A DNA stretch of 61,536 nt, from positions 1 to 61,536 of the forward strand of contig JAFIEI010000018.1 of NCBI GenBank assembly GCA_020832565.1, read 5' to 3'. Position 1 is the stretch's first letter. Every line of letters begins with the position of its first letter. The notes below the pieces were generated by a model. That model had not been told where the DNA came from. It saw nothing but the letters and a program-made list of their open reading frames with translations, and did not search any database. Positions 33,889 to 42,444 of the stretch are shown one piece after another. Source of the DNA: Salinarimonas sp. GTDB taxonomy: Bacteria > Pseudomonadota > Alphaproteobacteria > Rhizobiales > Beijerinckiaceae. The position numbers and the translations under genes are program-made.

Positions 33889-34659
33889 CTACAGCGTCAA
33901 CCCGCCATCCACGCGCAGGACCTGCCCGGTGACATAGCCGCCCAGCGGCCCCAGAAGATAGGCGATCAGGCCCGCTACTTCCTCGCGGCGGCCGAGCCGG
34001 CGCATCGGGATATCGGCCTTGATCGCTTCCCAGCCCTCGGTGCTCAGCGAGGAATGGCCGCCGTCCTTCTCGGTATAGCCCGGCGCCACCGCATTCACGG
34101 GAACGCCGCGTGCGGCATGTTCGGCGGCAATGGTGCGGATCAGGGATTCGAGCCCGGCCTTGGCGGCGGCGCTGGCCATGAACAACCCGTTCTCCGGATA
34201 ATGCGCCGCACCGAACGAACTCACCGCGACGAAACGCGGCGCGGGCGATTGCGTAACGAGCGGCAAGGTGGCCTTGGCCAGCGCGAAGGTGCCCAGCGTC
34301 ATCGCCCGCCAGGCCGCTTCGAGGTCATCGGCACCGGTATCCGCAAGCGCCCCGCGCCTGGCATAGCCCGCAGCACTCACCACCTGGTCGAGCCTGCCAT
34401 AGGCATCCTGCGCGGCGCCGGCGAGCGCGGGGGCGGTTGCCGGATCGGCGAGATCGCCGGTGACGCAGATGCTGTGCGCGCCCTGATCGGCCAGGGTCGA
34501 CGCGACCGCTTCGAGCGCGTCGCGCCGCGCGCGTGTATGCAGGACGAAGGCGGTATCGGGTCCCGCGATCTGGCGGGCCAACTCGGCGCCGATGCCGCTC
34601 GCTGCGCCCGTGATCAGGACGACCCGCTCGATTTCAGCAGGAGCTGGCGTGGCGCTCAT
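33889..34659 (-). CDS. SDR family oxidoreductase in the tct cluster
   Basis: A 256-residue classical short-chain dehydrogenase. The cofactor motif is TGAASGIGAEL (residues 17-27), and the NAG-like motif is VSAAGYARRG. The catalytic region reads FVAVSSFGAAHYPENGLFMASAAAKAGL, so the usual Tyr of YxxxK is replaced by Met (MASAAAK keeps the Lys). The C-terminal NAVAPGYTEKDGG and GQVLRVDGGLTL are typical. ATG 34659 overlaps the upstream tctA stop by 4 bases. It is the last gene of the cluster that begins at the ThDP enzyme, so it probably oxidises or reduces an intermediate of the imported carboxylate. Confidence 0.82.
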   Translation of the reverse strand: MSATPAPAEIERVVLITGAASGIGAELARQIAGPDTAFVLHTRARRDALEAVASTLADQGAHSICVTGDLADPATAPALAGAAQDAYGRLDQVVSAAGYARRGALADTGADDLEAAWRAMTLGTFALAKATLPLVTQSPAPRFVAVSSFGAAHYPENGLFMASAAAKAGLESLIRTIAAEHAARGVPVNAVAPGYTEKDGGHSSLSTEGWEAIKADIPMRRLGRREEVAGLIAYLLGPLGGYVTGQVLRVDGGLTL

Positions 34660-36224
34660 GGCGTATTCCCTTCGGTTTCACGCGCTTGCCTTTCGCGGGC
34701 TTCCCGTTCAAGTCGTGCCGCCTCCTGTTCCTGCTGCGCCCGGCGCTGCTGGCGAGGCTGCACCCAGGCGAAGTAGAAAGCCATGAAGGCGGCGGTCACG
34801 AGCAGGATCACCGCGATCCAGGAGCTGACGAGGATCATCGGATCGCCTCCCGAGATACCCAGCGCCCGCCTGAAATTGCGTTCGAGCAGCGGCCCGAGGA
34901 TCACGCCGAGAAGGACCGGTACGAGGGAGAATCGGTAGCGCTGCATGAGCCATGCGCCGATCCCGATCGCCACCATCGTGCCCATGGCGAAGACGCTGCG
35001 CTCCGAGACGAAGGCCGCGACCACCGATACGGCGGCGATGATGGGAAACAGAACAGCGTGATCGATGACCGCGACACGGGCGAACCAGGGCAGCATGACG
35101 AGGCCGACGATCATCAGCACGAGATAGGCGAAGATGAAGCCCACCATCAGCGGCAGCACCAGATCGCCTGCCTGGGCAAAGAGCTGCGGGCCGGGCACGA
35201 TGCCCTGGATGACCAGCGCGCCGAGGATCACCGCGGTGACCGCATCGCCGGGAATGCCGAAGGCGAGCATGGGGATGAAGGCGCCCCCGGTCATGGCGTT
35301 GTTGGAGGATTCCGGCGCGACGATGCCCTCGGGAATGCCGGTGCCGAATTTCTCGGGATGCGGCGAGGAGCGTTTCGCCTCGGCATAGGCGAGAAAGGCT
35401 GCCATCGCCGCCCCGGCACCGGGCAGCGCGCCGATCACCGCACCGATCAGCGAGGATTTGATCGGCAGCTTCCAGCCGACCTGGCGCCAGACCGGCACGA
35501 AAGCGAAGATCTTGCGAAACGAGATCCATGCCACCTGCTTGGGTCGGCTATGGGGCTCCTCCAGCCGGCGCAGGACTTCTGCCAGGGCGAACAGCCCGAT
35601 CACCAGCGGGATCAGCGGCACGCCCGTATAGAGGCGGAATGTATCGAAGGTGTAGCGCGGCACCCCGGCGAGATCGATGCCGACCGTCGAGATCATCAGC
35701 CCCATCACCGTGGCGATCAGCCCCTTGACCAGCGATTCCTGGCTCACCGCCGCCACCGCGACCAGTGCCAGCACCACCAGCGCAAAGATTTCCGGCGACT
35801 GGAACTGCAGCGAGAACCGCGCGAGCTGCGGCGCGAAGAGGATCAAGAGGACGCCGCCGACGAGGCCGCCGAAGACCGATGCGGCGGTCGCGAGGCCAAG
35901 CGCCACTTCGGGCTTGCCCTGCTTGAGCATCTCGTAGCCGTCGAGCATGGTCATGGTATTGGCCGGCGCACCGGGCACCCGCACCATGATCGCCGTGGCC
36001 GAGCCGCCATAGATGCCGCCGACGAAGATGCCCGTCATCAGGACGACCGCCTCCAGCGCCGGCATCCCGAAGGTGAAGGGCAAGAGAAGCGCGATCGCGA
36101 GCGTCGCCGTCAGTCCCGGCACCGCGCCGACGAAGACGCCGAGGATCACGCCGAGGCAGACGAATCCGACGAGGCGAAAATCGCTCGCGAACAGGCCGAT
36201 GGCTTGAGGCAGTTCAGCCAGCAT
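34656..36224 (-). CDS. tctA: Tripartite tricarboxylate transporter, large permease subunit TctA
   Basis: A 522-residue protein with about 11-12 membrane segments. The hallmark loops GAVPGLTATLAIALLLPFTFG and GVIGALPGAGAAMAAFLAYAEAKR, and the block GVVAPESANNA (here GIVAPESSNNAMTGGAFIPMLAFGIPGD), are all present. TctA and TctB form the membrane part of a secondary transporter fed by the periplasmic TctC. GGAGG lies 5 bases before the ATG. tctC, tctB and tctA follow in transcription order, and the SDR overlaps by 4 bases. The C-terminal tail is a Gln/Glu/Arg-rich cytosolic helix. Family substrates are citrate, other di- and tricarboxylates or aromatic acids. Confidence 0.94.
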   Translation of the reverse strand: MLAELPQAIGLFASDFRLVGFVCLGVILGVFVGAVPGLTATLAIALLLPFTFGMPALEAVVLMTGIFVGGIYGGSATAIMVRVPGAPANTMTMLDGYEMLKQGKPEVALGLATAASVFGGLVGGVLLILFAPQLARFSLQFQSPEIFALVVLALVAVAAVSQESLVKGLIATVMGLMISTVGIDLAGVPRYTFDTFRLYTGVPLIPLVIGLFALAEVLRRLEEPHSRPKQVAWISFRKIFAFVPVWRQVGWKLPIKSSLIGAVIGALPGAGAAMAAFLAYAEAKRSSPHPEKFGTGIPEGIVAPESSNNAMTGGAFIPMLAFGIPGDAVTAVILGALVIQGIVPGPQLFAQAGDLVLPLMVGFIFAYLVLMIVGLVMLPWFARVAVIDHAVLFPIIAAVSVVAAFVSERSVFAMGTMVAIGIGAWLMQRYRFSLVPVLLGVILGPLLERNFRRALGISGGDPMILVSSWIAVILLVTAAFMAFYFAWVQPRQQRRAQQEQEAARLEREARERQARETEGNTP

Positions 36225-36272
36225 GGTGGCCTCCGCAACGACGCGAACGTGACGACAGGAAAATGGAGAGCG

Positions 36273-36779
36273 TCATCCCAGCAACCCCATGGGCAGGCGG
36301 GCATTGAGAAAGACACTGAAAAGCAGATGCAGGAAGCCGACCGCCCCCGCCGCCGCGATCAGCGTGATCCAGGGATTGTCGCGCCGGAACAGCAGCGAGA
36401 CGGCTGCGGCATAAAGTGCCGTCGAAATGATATAGCCGAGCGTTTCGAACATCGCGACGAAGGCGATCGAGAGCACTGCCGCGATCGCTGCGCGTATGAA
36501 CCCTGCCCGCGCGATGGCGAGTTGCTGCGCGCGGCGCTCGGGATCGGTCTCTTCATCGGCGGGCGGCGAGATCAGCGCGCTCGCGATCAGCCACAGCGCC
36601 AGCGCACCGAGCAGCAGGGCCAGAAGCGTGGGAAACATGCCCGCGCCCGGATCACCGGCGCGGCCGGGGCGGAAATTCTGCGCCTCGAGCCCGTACCAGA
36701 GCGCGAGAACGAGCAGGATCACGCCGATGACGACGTCGCCCCGGAGAAATCTGCGTGTTGACGGCATCGGCGCCCCCAT
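36273..36779 (-). CDS. tctB: Tripartite tricarboxylate transporter small subunit TctB
   Basis: A 168-residue protein with four membrane segments (about 16-30, 46-68, 88-110 and 118-150) and the TctB-type periplasmic loop AQNFRPGRAGDPGAGMFPTLLALLL. It lies between tctC and tctA, as is standard. Of the possible starts, ATG 36779 gives the longest form, while ATG 36767 has a GGGGG run 5 bases upstream and may be the real one. The small subunit is needed for transport, but its sequence carries little substrate information. Confidence 0.88.
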   Translation of the reverse strand: MGAPMPSTRRFLRGDVVIGVILLVLALWYGLEAQNFRPGRAGDPGAGMFPTLLALLLGALALWLIASALISPPADEETDPERRAQQLAIARAGFIRAAIAAVLSIAFVAMFETLGYIISTALYAAAVSLLFRRDNPWITLIAAAGAVGFLHLLFSVFLNARLPMGLLG

Positions 36780-36919
36780 GTTGCGTCGCGCGTCGCGGCG
36801 ACGCTATGGCCAGGTCGAAGATCGGGATCGGGTCACGGAAATTACCGGCCCCGCAGCGCGTCGCTTCATCGGGGCCGGTGATGATCGCGCCGACGCCGCA
36901 GCGCCGCGCGAACGGGATT

Positions 36920-37888
36920 TTAGTCGGTCAGGCCGAGATCGACCATGAGCTGGCCGATGACGGGGCCGATCGTCTCCATATAGGCAATGGAGGCTTCACG
37001 ATCGAGCCAGCGCTCGCCGATACCGCCCTGTTCGGCCCAGGCCAGGAATTCCGGATCCTGGAAGGTGTCGTACATGGCCTGTTCGAGCACTTCGACGATC
37101 TCCATCGGCGTCTCGGGCGGTGCCGCGATGAAGCGGAAGCTGCCATAGACGACGTCATGGCCGAGTTCGGTGAAGGTGGGCACATCCGGGACGAGATCGA
37201 CGCGCTCGTCGGCCATGACGGCCAGCACGCGCATCTCGCCGGAACGAACATATTCCATGACCGGCGGCAGGCTGATCACGGCCGCCATGGTCTCGCCGCC
37301 CAGAAGCGAGGTCACCTGCGGCGCCGCGCTCTCATAGGGCACGTGGTTGAGCTCGAGCCCGATTTCCTGCTCCATCGCCACGGCATGCTGGTGCCAGACA
37401 CCGCCGGTGGAAGCGTTCGATACGGTCAGGCCGCCGGGATTATCCTGCGCAGCGGCGATGAAATCGTCGAGCGTCTCGAAATCCTCCGCACGCACGACGA
37501 GGGCCGTGGCATGTTCGGTCACCATCCCGATGATCTCGAAATCCTCCCAGGATACCGGCGCCATGTTCTGGTGCTCGACGGTGAGGATGTCGTAGGTGAC
37601 GGTGCCGATTGTGTAGCCATCGGGGGGCGCGCCCTTGAGCGTCATCCAGCCGACCGAACCGACGCCGCCTGTGACGTTATCGGTATAGATCGACGTTCCC
37701 AGATGCCGCTGCAGATGGTCGACGAAGCCGCGCATGACGACATCAGTGCCGCCGCCGGCACCCCATGGCATGATGTGACGCACTTCGCGATTGGGATCGG
37801 GATACTCGGCCTGGGCGGGCGTCGCCATGACGAGCGCCCCGGCCATCAGGCCGGCGCCGAGAATGGATAGACTGCGAATTCCCTGCAT
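36920..37888 (-). CDS. tctC: Tripartite tricarboxylate transporter substrate-binding protein TctC
   Basis: A 322-residue periplasmic binding protein of the Bug/TctC family. The signal peptide ends at ATPAQA|EYPD. The ligand-binding landmarks are the beta1-alpha2 loop IMPWGAGGGTDVVMRGF, DNVTGGVGSVGW and STGGVWHQHA. Bug proteins bind carboxylates through two water molecules in this loop; the identity is not readable from sequence. It stands upstream of tctB and tctA in the same operon and downstream of the oxidoreductase gene by 121 bp, a gap that could hold an additional promoter. Confidence 0.92.
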   Translation of the reverse strand: MQGIRSLSILGAGLMAGALVMATPAQAEYPDPNREVRHIMPWGAGGGTDVVMRGFVDHLQRHLGTSIYTDNVTGGVGSVGWMTLKGAPPDGYTIGTVTYDILTVEHQNMAPVSWEDFEIIGMVTEHATALVVRAEDFETLDDFIAAAQDNPGGLTVSNASTGGVWHQHAVAMEQEIGLELNHVPYESAAPQVTSLLGGETMAAVISLPPVMEYVRSGEMRVLAVMADERVDLVPDVPTFTELGHDVVYGSFRFIAAPPETPMEIVEVLEQAMYDTFQDPEFLAWAEQGGIGERWLDREASIAYMETIGPVIGQLMVDLGLTD

Positions 37889-38009
37889 GATTTCGGTTCC
37901 CCTGTTTTGATTATGAACCCTGATTACGCAACGCTATCACGGGTCTCGCCTCTTGCGTAGACGCTATCGGACCGGCTTTCGATCCGCTTCTCATTCACGC
38001 ATGCGACCC

Positions 38010-39269
38010 TCATGCGCGAAACCTGTCGGGCGCATAGGGCGCCAGATCGATATTGGCCGGCGTCCCCGCCAGCATGCCAGCCAAGAGCCGCCCGGTCTTG
38101 GGCCCTCCCGTGAGGCCGATATGGTGATGGCCGAAGGCGGTGAAGACGCCGGTTTCGCCGACCTCACCGATCAGCGGCAGGCTGTCGGCGGGAGCCGGGC
38201 GATGGCCGAGCCATTCCTCCTCGGCGGTCGCCTCCAGATGGGGAAAGGCACGCCGCACCTGGCGCCGCAGCAGCGTCAGCGGGCTTCGCGAGGGGCCGGC
38301 ATCGAGCCCGCCGAATTCCACGATTCCCGCGCAGCGCAGGCCGCTCTCCATCGGCGTCGCCACAAATTTTCCGCTGGCCACCATGATCGGCGAGCGCGGG
38401 CCGTTCTGTGCGTTCTCGAACACGATATGATAGCCGCGCTCGCTTTCCAGCGGCACGTTGAGCCCGAGCTTCTTCATCAAGGGCTTGGACCAGACGCCCG
38501 TGGCAATGACGCAGTCGCTGCATTCGAAGCGCCCGGCGCTCGTCTCCACCGCGCGGATACGCCCGCCGGACAAATCGAAATCCTCGGCGCTCGCCGTGAC
38601 GATGGTGCCACCCATGCCCGTGAAAACTTCGGCGAGGCGACCCACATAGCCGCCCGGGTCACGGACGAAGCCGTGATCGCTGACGCTCACCAGGCAGCCG
38701 ATATCGCGCCCGAGCGACGGCTCGTATTCGCGCAATTGCGCACCCTCGCGCAGGACCGGGCGGAAACCCGCCTCCTCGCGCAGCTGCCAGGTATAGGCAT
38801 CCGCCTCGAAGGCCGCGCGGTCGGCATAGGCGAAGGAGTAATCGCTGTCATCGACGAGCGCCTGCGCCGGCGTACCGTCGGCGAGCGCGTGATGCTGCTC
38901 GACAGAATCGGCGACGATCGGCGTCAATCCGCGCGCGATGCGCCGGGTATCGGTATCATTGGCATGGGAGAGATAGCGCACGAGCCAGGGGGCGAGTTTC
39001 GGCAGATATGACCAGCGCAGGAAGAGCGGAAAATCCGGGTTCATCAGCATGCGCGGCGCCTTGCCGATCAGCCCCGGAGCGGTGACTGGCGCCACGGAGC
39101 AGGCCGCGAGCACCCCGGCATTGCCGTAGGAGGTGCCCTGGCCGGGTGGCGCACGGTCGATCAGGGTGACGGGAATGCCCGACCGGCGCAGCCAGATTCC
39201 GGTGGAGACACCGACGATCCCAGCGCCGATCACCACCACATGCTTCGTCTCGCCCCCCGGTCGCGTCAT
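38010..39269 (-). CDS. FAD-dependent D-amino-acid dehydrogenase-like oxidoreductase
   Basis: A 419-residue DAO-family flavoprotein. The dinucleotide motif VVVIGAGIVGVSTGIWLRRSG is at residues 9-29 and ends in VTLIDRAPPGQGTSYGNAGVLA, the DadA-type FAD region. The C-terminal GHRPAPADSLPLIGEVGETGVFTAFGHHHIGLTGGPKTGRLLA is also typical of DadA. Such enzymes oxidise D-amino acids or related imino/2-hydroxy acids and pass electrons to quinone. It starts at ATG 39269 and follows the ThDP gene by only 5 bases, so it is in the same operon. Given the Tct genes, the substrate may be an amino- or hydroxy-carboxylate, which is inference. Confidence 0.87.
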   Translation of the reverse strand: MTRPGGETKHVVVIGAGIVGVSTGIWLRRSGIPVTLIDRAPPGQGTSYGNAGVLAACSVAPVTAPGLIGKAPRMLMNPDFPLFLRWSYLPKLAPWLVRYLSHANDTDTRRIARGLTPIVADSVEQHHALADGTPAQALVDDSDYSFAYADRAAFEADAYTWQLREEAGFRPVLREGAQLREYEPSLGRDIGCLVSVSDHGFVRDPGGYVGRLAEVFTGMGGTIVTASAEDFDLSGGRIRAVETSAGRFECSDCVIATGVWSKPLMKKLGLNVPLESERGYHIVFENAQNGPRSPIMVASGKFVATPMESGLRCAGIVEFGGLDAGPSRSPLTLLRRQVRRAFPHLEATAEEEWLGHRPAPADSLPLIGEVGETGVFTAFGHHHIGLTGGPKTGRLLAGMLAGTPANIDLAPYAPDRFRA

Positions 39270-39274
39270 GCCAC

Positions 39275-40966
39275 TCACCCCATCCACCGCCGCACCGGCG
39301 CTGCTGCTTCCTCGAGCGGCTGCGCGATGATATCGACCAGCGTCGGCCCGTCCGTCTCCACCGCCTCGCGCAACACGCGCTCCAGATCCTCGGGCCGCTC
39401 CACCCGCCAGGATTTGACCCCGTAGGCGGCGGCGACGGCGGCGTGGTCGGTGCGGCCGAAATCGACGTTGTAATAGCGCGCGCCCTTGTCCGCCTTCTGG
39501 CTCGCCTTGATCCAGCCATAGGCCGAATTCGACATCACCACGAAGGTGATCGGCGCCCGCGAACGGCAGATCGTTTCGAGCTCGCCCGCCGTGAAGCCGA
39601 AAGAGCCGTCGCCCATCAGCGCCACCACTTTGCTTTCGGGCCGCCCGTACCATGCGCCGAGCGAGGCCGAGAGCGAATAGCCGAGCGCCCCGTGGGCGCG
39701 GTTGGTGATGAAGTGGCGCCCCGGGCGCGGCAGGGTGAAATAGGCCGAGAAATACGGGCAGGTCGTGCCTGGATCGGAGACGAGCGTCGCGGTTTCCGGC
39801 AGGATCTTCTGCAATGTGGCGACGACCCGCTCGGGACGCAGCGGCGTCTCGTTGGTCTCGGCATAGCGCATGAAGGCCTCGAACTTGCGCCGGCGGATAT
39901 CGGAGGCGATCTCCGCGCCGCGAAAGCGTGCGCTCGCATCGTCGCGGGCATCGAGCTCGGCGTTGAGCTGGTCGAGGGCGAGCCGCAGATCCCCCAGAAC
40001 CGCGACTTCGGCCTGGTAATTGGCGCCGAGCACCATCGGGTCGCTGTCGAAATGCACGATCCGCGAGCCCGGATCCGGCGCCTCCCAGCGCGCAGTGGTG
40101 GTCGAGCCTGCGCGGCAGCCCATGAAGATGACGAGATCGGCGCTCGTCATCGCCTCCCAGGTCTCGTCCGTGCCGCCATTGGAGCCGACAACGCCGACGC
40201 AGACGGGATGCGTCTCGGCGAGCGAGCCCTGGCCGGAAATCGAGGTGGCGACGGGGATATCGAGGCGGCCCGCGAAGCGCTCCAGCGCCGCCATGGCACC
40301 GGCGATGACCACGCCGCCGCCGCAGACGATCAGCGGGCGCTTGGCCGAGAGAATGGCCTCGAGCGCGGCTTCAGCCGCACCGGGCTCCGGCGCCTGCGGA
40401 TAGGCGGGATAATGCCCGAGCTTGCGATCGGCCCAGATATCGGCCTGATCCACATCCTCATACTGGATATCATAGGGCAGGCCGAGATGAGCCGCGCCCG
40501 GGCGGCCCGTGGTCATGCCGCGAAAGGCCGCGCGGACCATGCGGGGAATGTGTTCGGCCTTGCGGATCACCGTGTTCCACTTGGTCAGGGGGCGCATCAA
40601 CGCCTCCTGGTCGACTTCCGTCAGCGGAAACTTGCCATATGACGAGACCGCGATATCCGTGGTGATGGCGAGAACAGGGATCGAGCTCTCTCCTGCCTCG
40701 ATCAGGCCCGGCAGGATATAGGTCGCCCCGCCGCCCGAGGGCCCCTCGCAGACACCGACCTTGCCGGTGACGCGGGCATAGGCATCGGCCATGTAGGTGG
40801 CCGAGCGCTCGTCGCGGGTGAGTACATGGGTGATGCCGTGATCGAGCTTGAGCATCGCGTCATAGAGGGGCAGGCTGGTATCGCCGCACAGGCCGAAGAC
40901 ATGTTTCACGTCATGCGCCTGCAACATGCGCACCATGGCCTCGGCACCGTTCATCCGGTTCGACAC
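39275..40966 (-). CDS. Thiamine diphosphate-dependent enzyme, acetolactate synthase-like
   Basis: A 563-residue three-domain ThDP enzyme. The N-terminal Pyr domain has the activating Glu53 in TRDERSATYMADAYAR; the typical Gly-Gly loop that follows reads EGPSGGGATYILPGLIEA. The middle domain spans about 195-330. The PP domain has the ThDP/Mg motif GDGSFGFTAGELETI followed by the Asn of VVMSNSAYGW near residues 447-480. It could be a 2-oxoacid decarboxylase, a carboligase or an acyl-CoA lyase; the sequence does not decide. The GTG start has GGAG 7 bases upstream. It is the first gene of the tct-linked operon, divergent from the GntR regulator. Confidence 0.85.
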   Translation of the reverse strand: MSNRMNGAEAMVRMLQAHDVKHVFGLCGDTSLPLYDAMLKLDHGITHVLTRDERSATYMADAYARVTGKVGVCEGPSGGGATYILPGLIEAGESSIPVLAITTDIAVSSYGKFPLTEVDQEALMRPLTKWNTVIRKAEHIPRMVRAAFRGMTTGRPGAAHLGLPYDIQYEDVDQADIWADRKLGHYPAYPQAPEPGAAEAALEAILSAKRPLIVCGGGVVIAGAMAALERFAGRLDIPVATSISGQGSLAETHPVCVGVVGSNGGTDETWEAMTSADLVIFMGCRAGSTTTARWEAPDPGSRIVHFDSDPMVLGANYQAEVAVLGDLRLALDQLNAELDARDDASARFRGAEIASDIRRRKFEAFMRYAETNETPLRPERVVATLQKILPETATLVSDPGTTCPYFSAYFTLPRPGRHFITNRAHGALGYSLSASLGAWYGRPESKVVALMGDGSFGFTAGELETICRSRAPITFVVMSNSAYGWIKASQKADKGARYYNVDFGRTDHAAVAAAYGVKSWRVERPEDLERVLREAVETDGPTLVDIIAQPLEEAAAPVRRWMG

Positions 40967-41059
40967 GGGCGATCTCCGACTTGCCGGTCACAGCTGATCC
41001 GCGACACGATTGCATCATGCGGCGAAAGTTTCTGCCAATGCAGGGTTTTTTCGCCGCGT

Positions 41060-41075
41060 GTATTGTATACAGTAC
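41060..41075. promoter_or_regulatory. Probable GntR operator (16-bp palindrome)
   Basis: GTATTGTATACAGTAC is a 16-bp palindrome with one mismatched pair, centred on GTATAC. It lies between the divergent ThDP-enzyme operon (start 40966) and the GntR gene (start 41194). FadR/FCD-type GntR regulators bind short AT-rich palindromes with a TNGTNNNACNA core, and this site fits. It is the best candidate for ligand-controlled repression of the operon. Confidence 0.6.
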
Positions 41076-41118
41076 GGCATGCAATAGGCTGTGCAAGTAT
41101 GAAATGAACCCGGGCGAG

Positions 41119-41161
41119 TGTGAAATGGCCCATCCGGATGTGCCGGGGCAAACATTTCACA
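41119..41161. promoter_or_regulatory. Perfect 9-bp inverted repeat in the gntR leader
   Basis: TGTGAAATG (41119-41127) is repeated inverted as CATTTCACA (41153-41161) with 25 bases between. It sits 33 bases before the chosen gntR start. A second operator allowing looping, or an mRNA stem, are both possible. Confidence 0.4.
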
Positions 41162-41193
41162 TGATGCCGGCGAACCGACGATGCGGGGATGGA

Positions 41194-41922
41194 ATGGCCA
41201 AAGGTGCAGCGACGCGCGGCAATGTCGACCGGATCCACGAGCAATTGCGCCGTATGGCGGCCGATTTCGAAATCGGGCCCGCGACGCGCATCAACGAGGC
41301 GCGCATGGCCTCCGAGCTCGGCGTCAGCCGCACGCCATTGCGCGAGGCGCTCAACCGCCTCGTCGCCGAAGGTTTCCTGACCTTCCAGGCCAATCACGGC
41401 TTCTTCTGCCGCGCCCTCGATCCGCAGCAATTGCTCGATCTCTACGAGACCCGCGCGGCCATCGAATGCGAAGGCGCACGGCTCGCGATCATGCGCGCGA
41501 GCGATGGCGAGATCGCCGAACTCGTACGCTTTCACGACGAAACGCTGGGAGAGTATGTCGGCTGCACGGATCCGCTGCGCCAGCTCACGATCGACGAGGC
41601 GTTTCATGCGCGGATCATGGGCCTGTCGGGTAACCAGGAACTGGTGCGCCTGCTGGACAACATCCACGGGCGCATCCGCTATGTGCGCATGATCGGGCTC
41701 AAGGATTTCTACGCCCGCGAGCGCGCCGGGGAGGTGCCGGCAGGGGATCCGCGCGCCGAGCGCCAGCGTCGCGCCGACCATGCGGCGATACTCGCAGCCA
41801 TCGTGGCGCGCGATACCGGGCAGGCCATCGCGCTGATGCGCGAGCATATCGAATGGCGCCTGGCCGACGCGACCCGTGCCGTGGGGCTGGCCTATTACGA
41901 AATCCACCGCCGCAGCGCCTGA
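41194..41922 (+). CDS. GntR family (FCD-type) transcriptional regulator
   Basis: A 242-residue regulator. The winged HTH spans about residues 10-70 (INEARMASELGVSRTPLREALNRLVAEGFL, the GntR signature), followed by a helical FCD ligand domain with DLYETRAAIECEGARLAI, the metal-type residues in DEAFHARIMGLSGNQEL, and H in RADHAAILAAI. Such regulators sense carboxylates, often through a metal ion. ATG 41194 is chosen because it precedes the HTH closely and has GGGGA upstream; ATGs at 41125 and 41104 are in frame. It is divergent from the tct catabolic operon and presumably represses it until the substrate appears. Confidence 0.88.
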   Translation: MAKGAATRGNVDRIHEQLRRMAADFEIGPATRINEARMASELGVSRTPLREALNRLVAEGFLTFQANHGFFCRALDPQQLLDLYETRAAIECEGARLAIMRASDGEIAELVRFHDETLGEYVGCTDPLRQLTIDEAFHARIMGLSGNQELVRLLDNIHGRIRYVRMIGLKDFYARERAGEVPAGDPRAERQRRADHAAILAAIVARDTGQAIALMREHIEWRLADATRAVGLAYYEIHRRSA

Positions 41923-42012
41923 ATGCGATTGATGCGGGCGAGGCGCCGAGGCGCCGCCCGCATCGTCCATGTGATCAAGCCGGCTCCAGGCGAACTGCCC
42001 TGCAGGGCAGGA

Positions 42013-42444
42013 TCAGTTCGCCTCTTCGAGCGTCTCGAACTCTTCGATATCCAGATTTGCGAGCACCCGGGCGCAGAGATCAGCCCCCTGGCGTGAAGCC
42101 TCGTCCCGGCCCGGCATGATAGCCCAGGCGCCTTCTTCGATGAACTGCCTCTGGCGGAACGTGCTGCGAATTCCCTGCAACTCGGCGAGCTGTTCGCGCA
42201 TATCGGGCTGGGCCATGAAGCGCTCGACGCAGATCGCGGAGGCGAGATCGAAACGCCCGGTCTCGCCTGCGGTCTGCTGCATCTGCCGCGCTGTTCCGCC
42301 CGTAACCCATCCACCGAAGGTGAAGCCGACGATCAGTGCGACGACCACGGAACCGACGCAGGACCAGACGAGTGTCGTCTTGGTGACATGCGATTCCTTG
42401 AGTTCTTCCCAGCGCGTACGCTTGGTATTGTCGTCGTTCGCCAT
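42013..42444 (-). CDS. Conserved small membrane-anchored protein of unknown function
   Basis: A 143-residue protein with a charged N-terminus (NDDNTKRTRWEELKESH), one membrane segment at about residues 24-46 (TLVWSCVGSVVVALIVGFTFGGWV) and a soluble helical domain containing LASAICVERFMAQPDMREQLAEL and FIEEGAWAIMPGRDEASRQGADLCARVL, with two cysteines that could pair. I recall similar short proteins in other alphaproteobacteria but can name no function. I chose ATG 42444 over an in-frame TTG at 42456. It converges on the gntR gene. Confidence 0.65.
   Translation of the reverse strand: MANDDNTKRTRWEELKESHVTKTTLVWSCVGSVVVALIVGFTFGGWVTGGTARQMQQTAGETGRFDLASAICVERFMAQPDMREQLAELQGIRSTFRQRQFIEEGAWAIMPGRDEASRQGADLCARVLANLDIEEFETLEEAN

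Noticed and set aside
34686-36761. 691-codon open frame on the plus strand opposite tctA and tctB
   Set aside because: Very rich in Arg, His, Asp and Gln with no hydrophobic core, as expected for a shadow of membrane protein genes.
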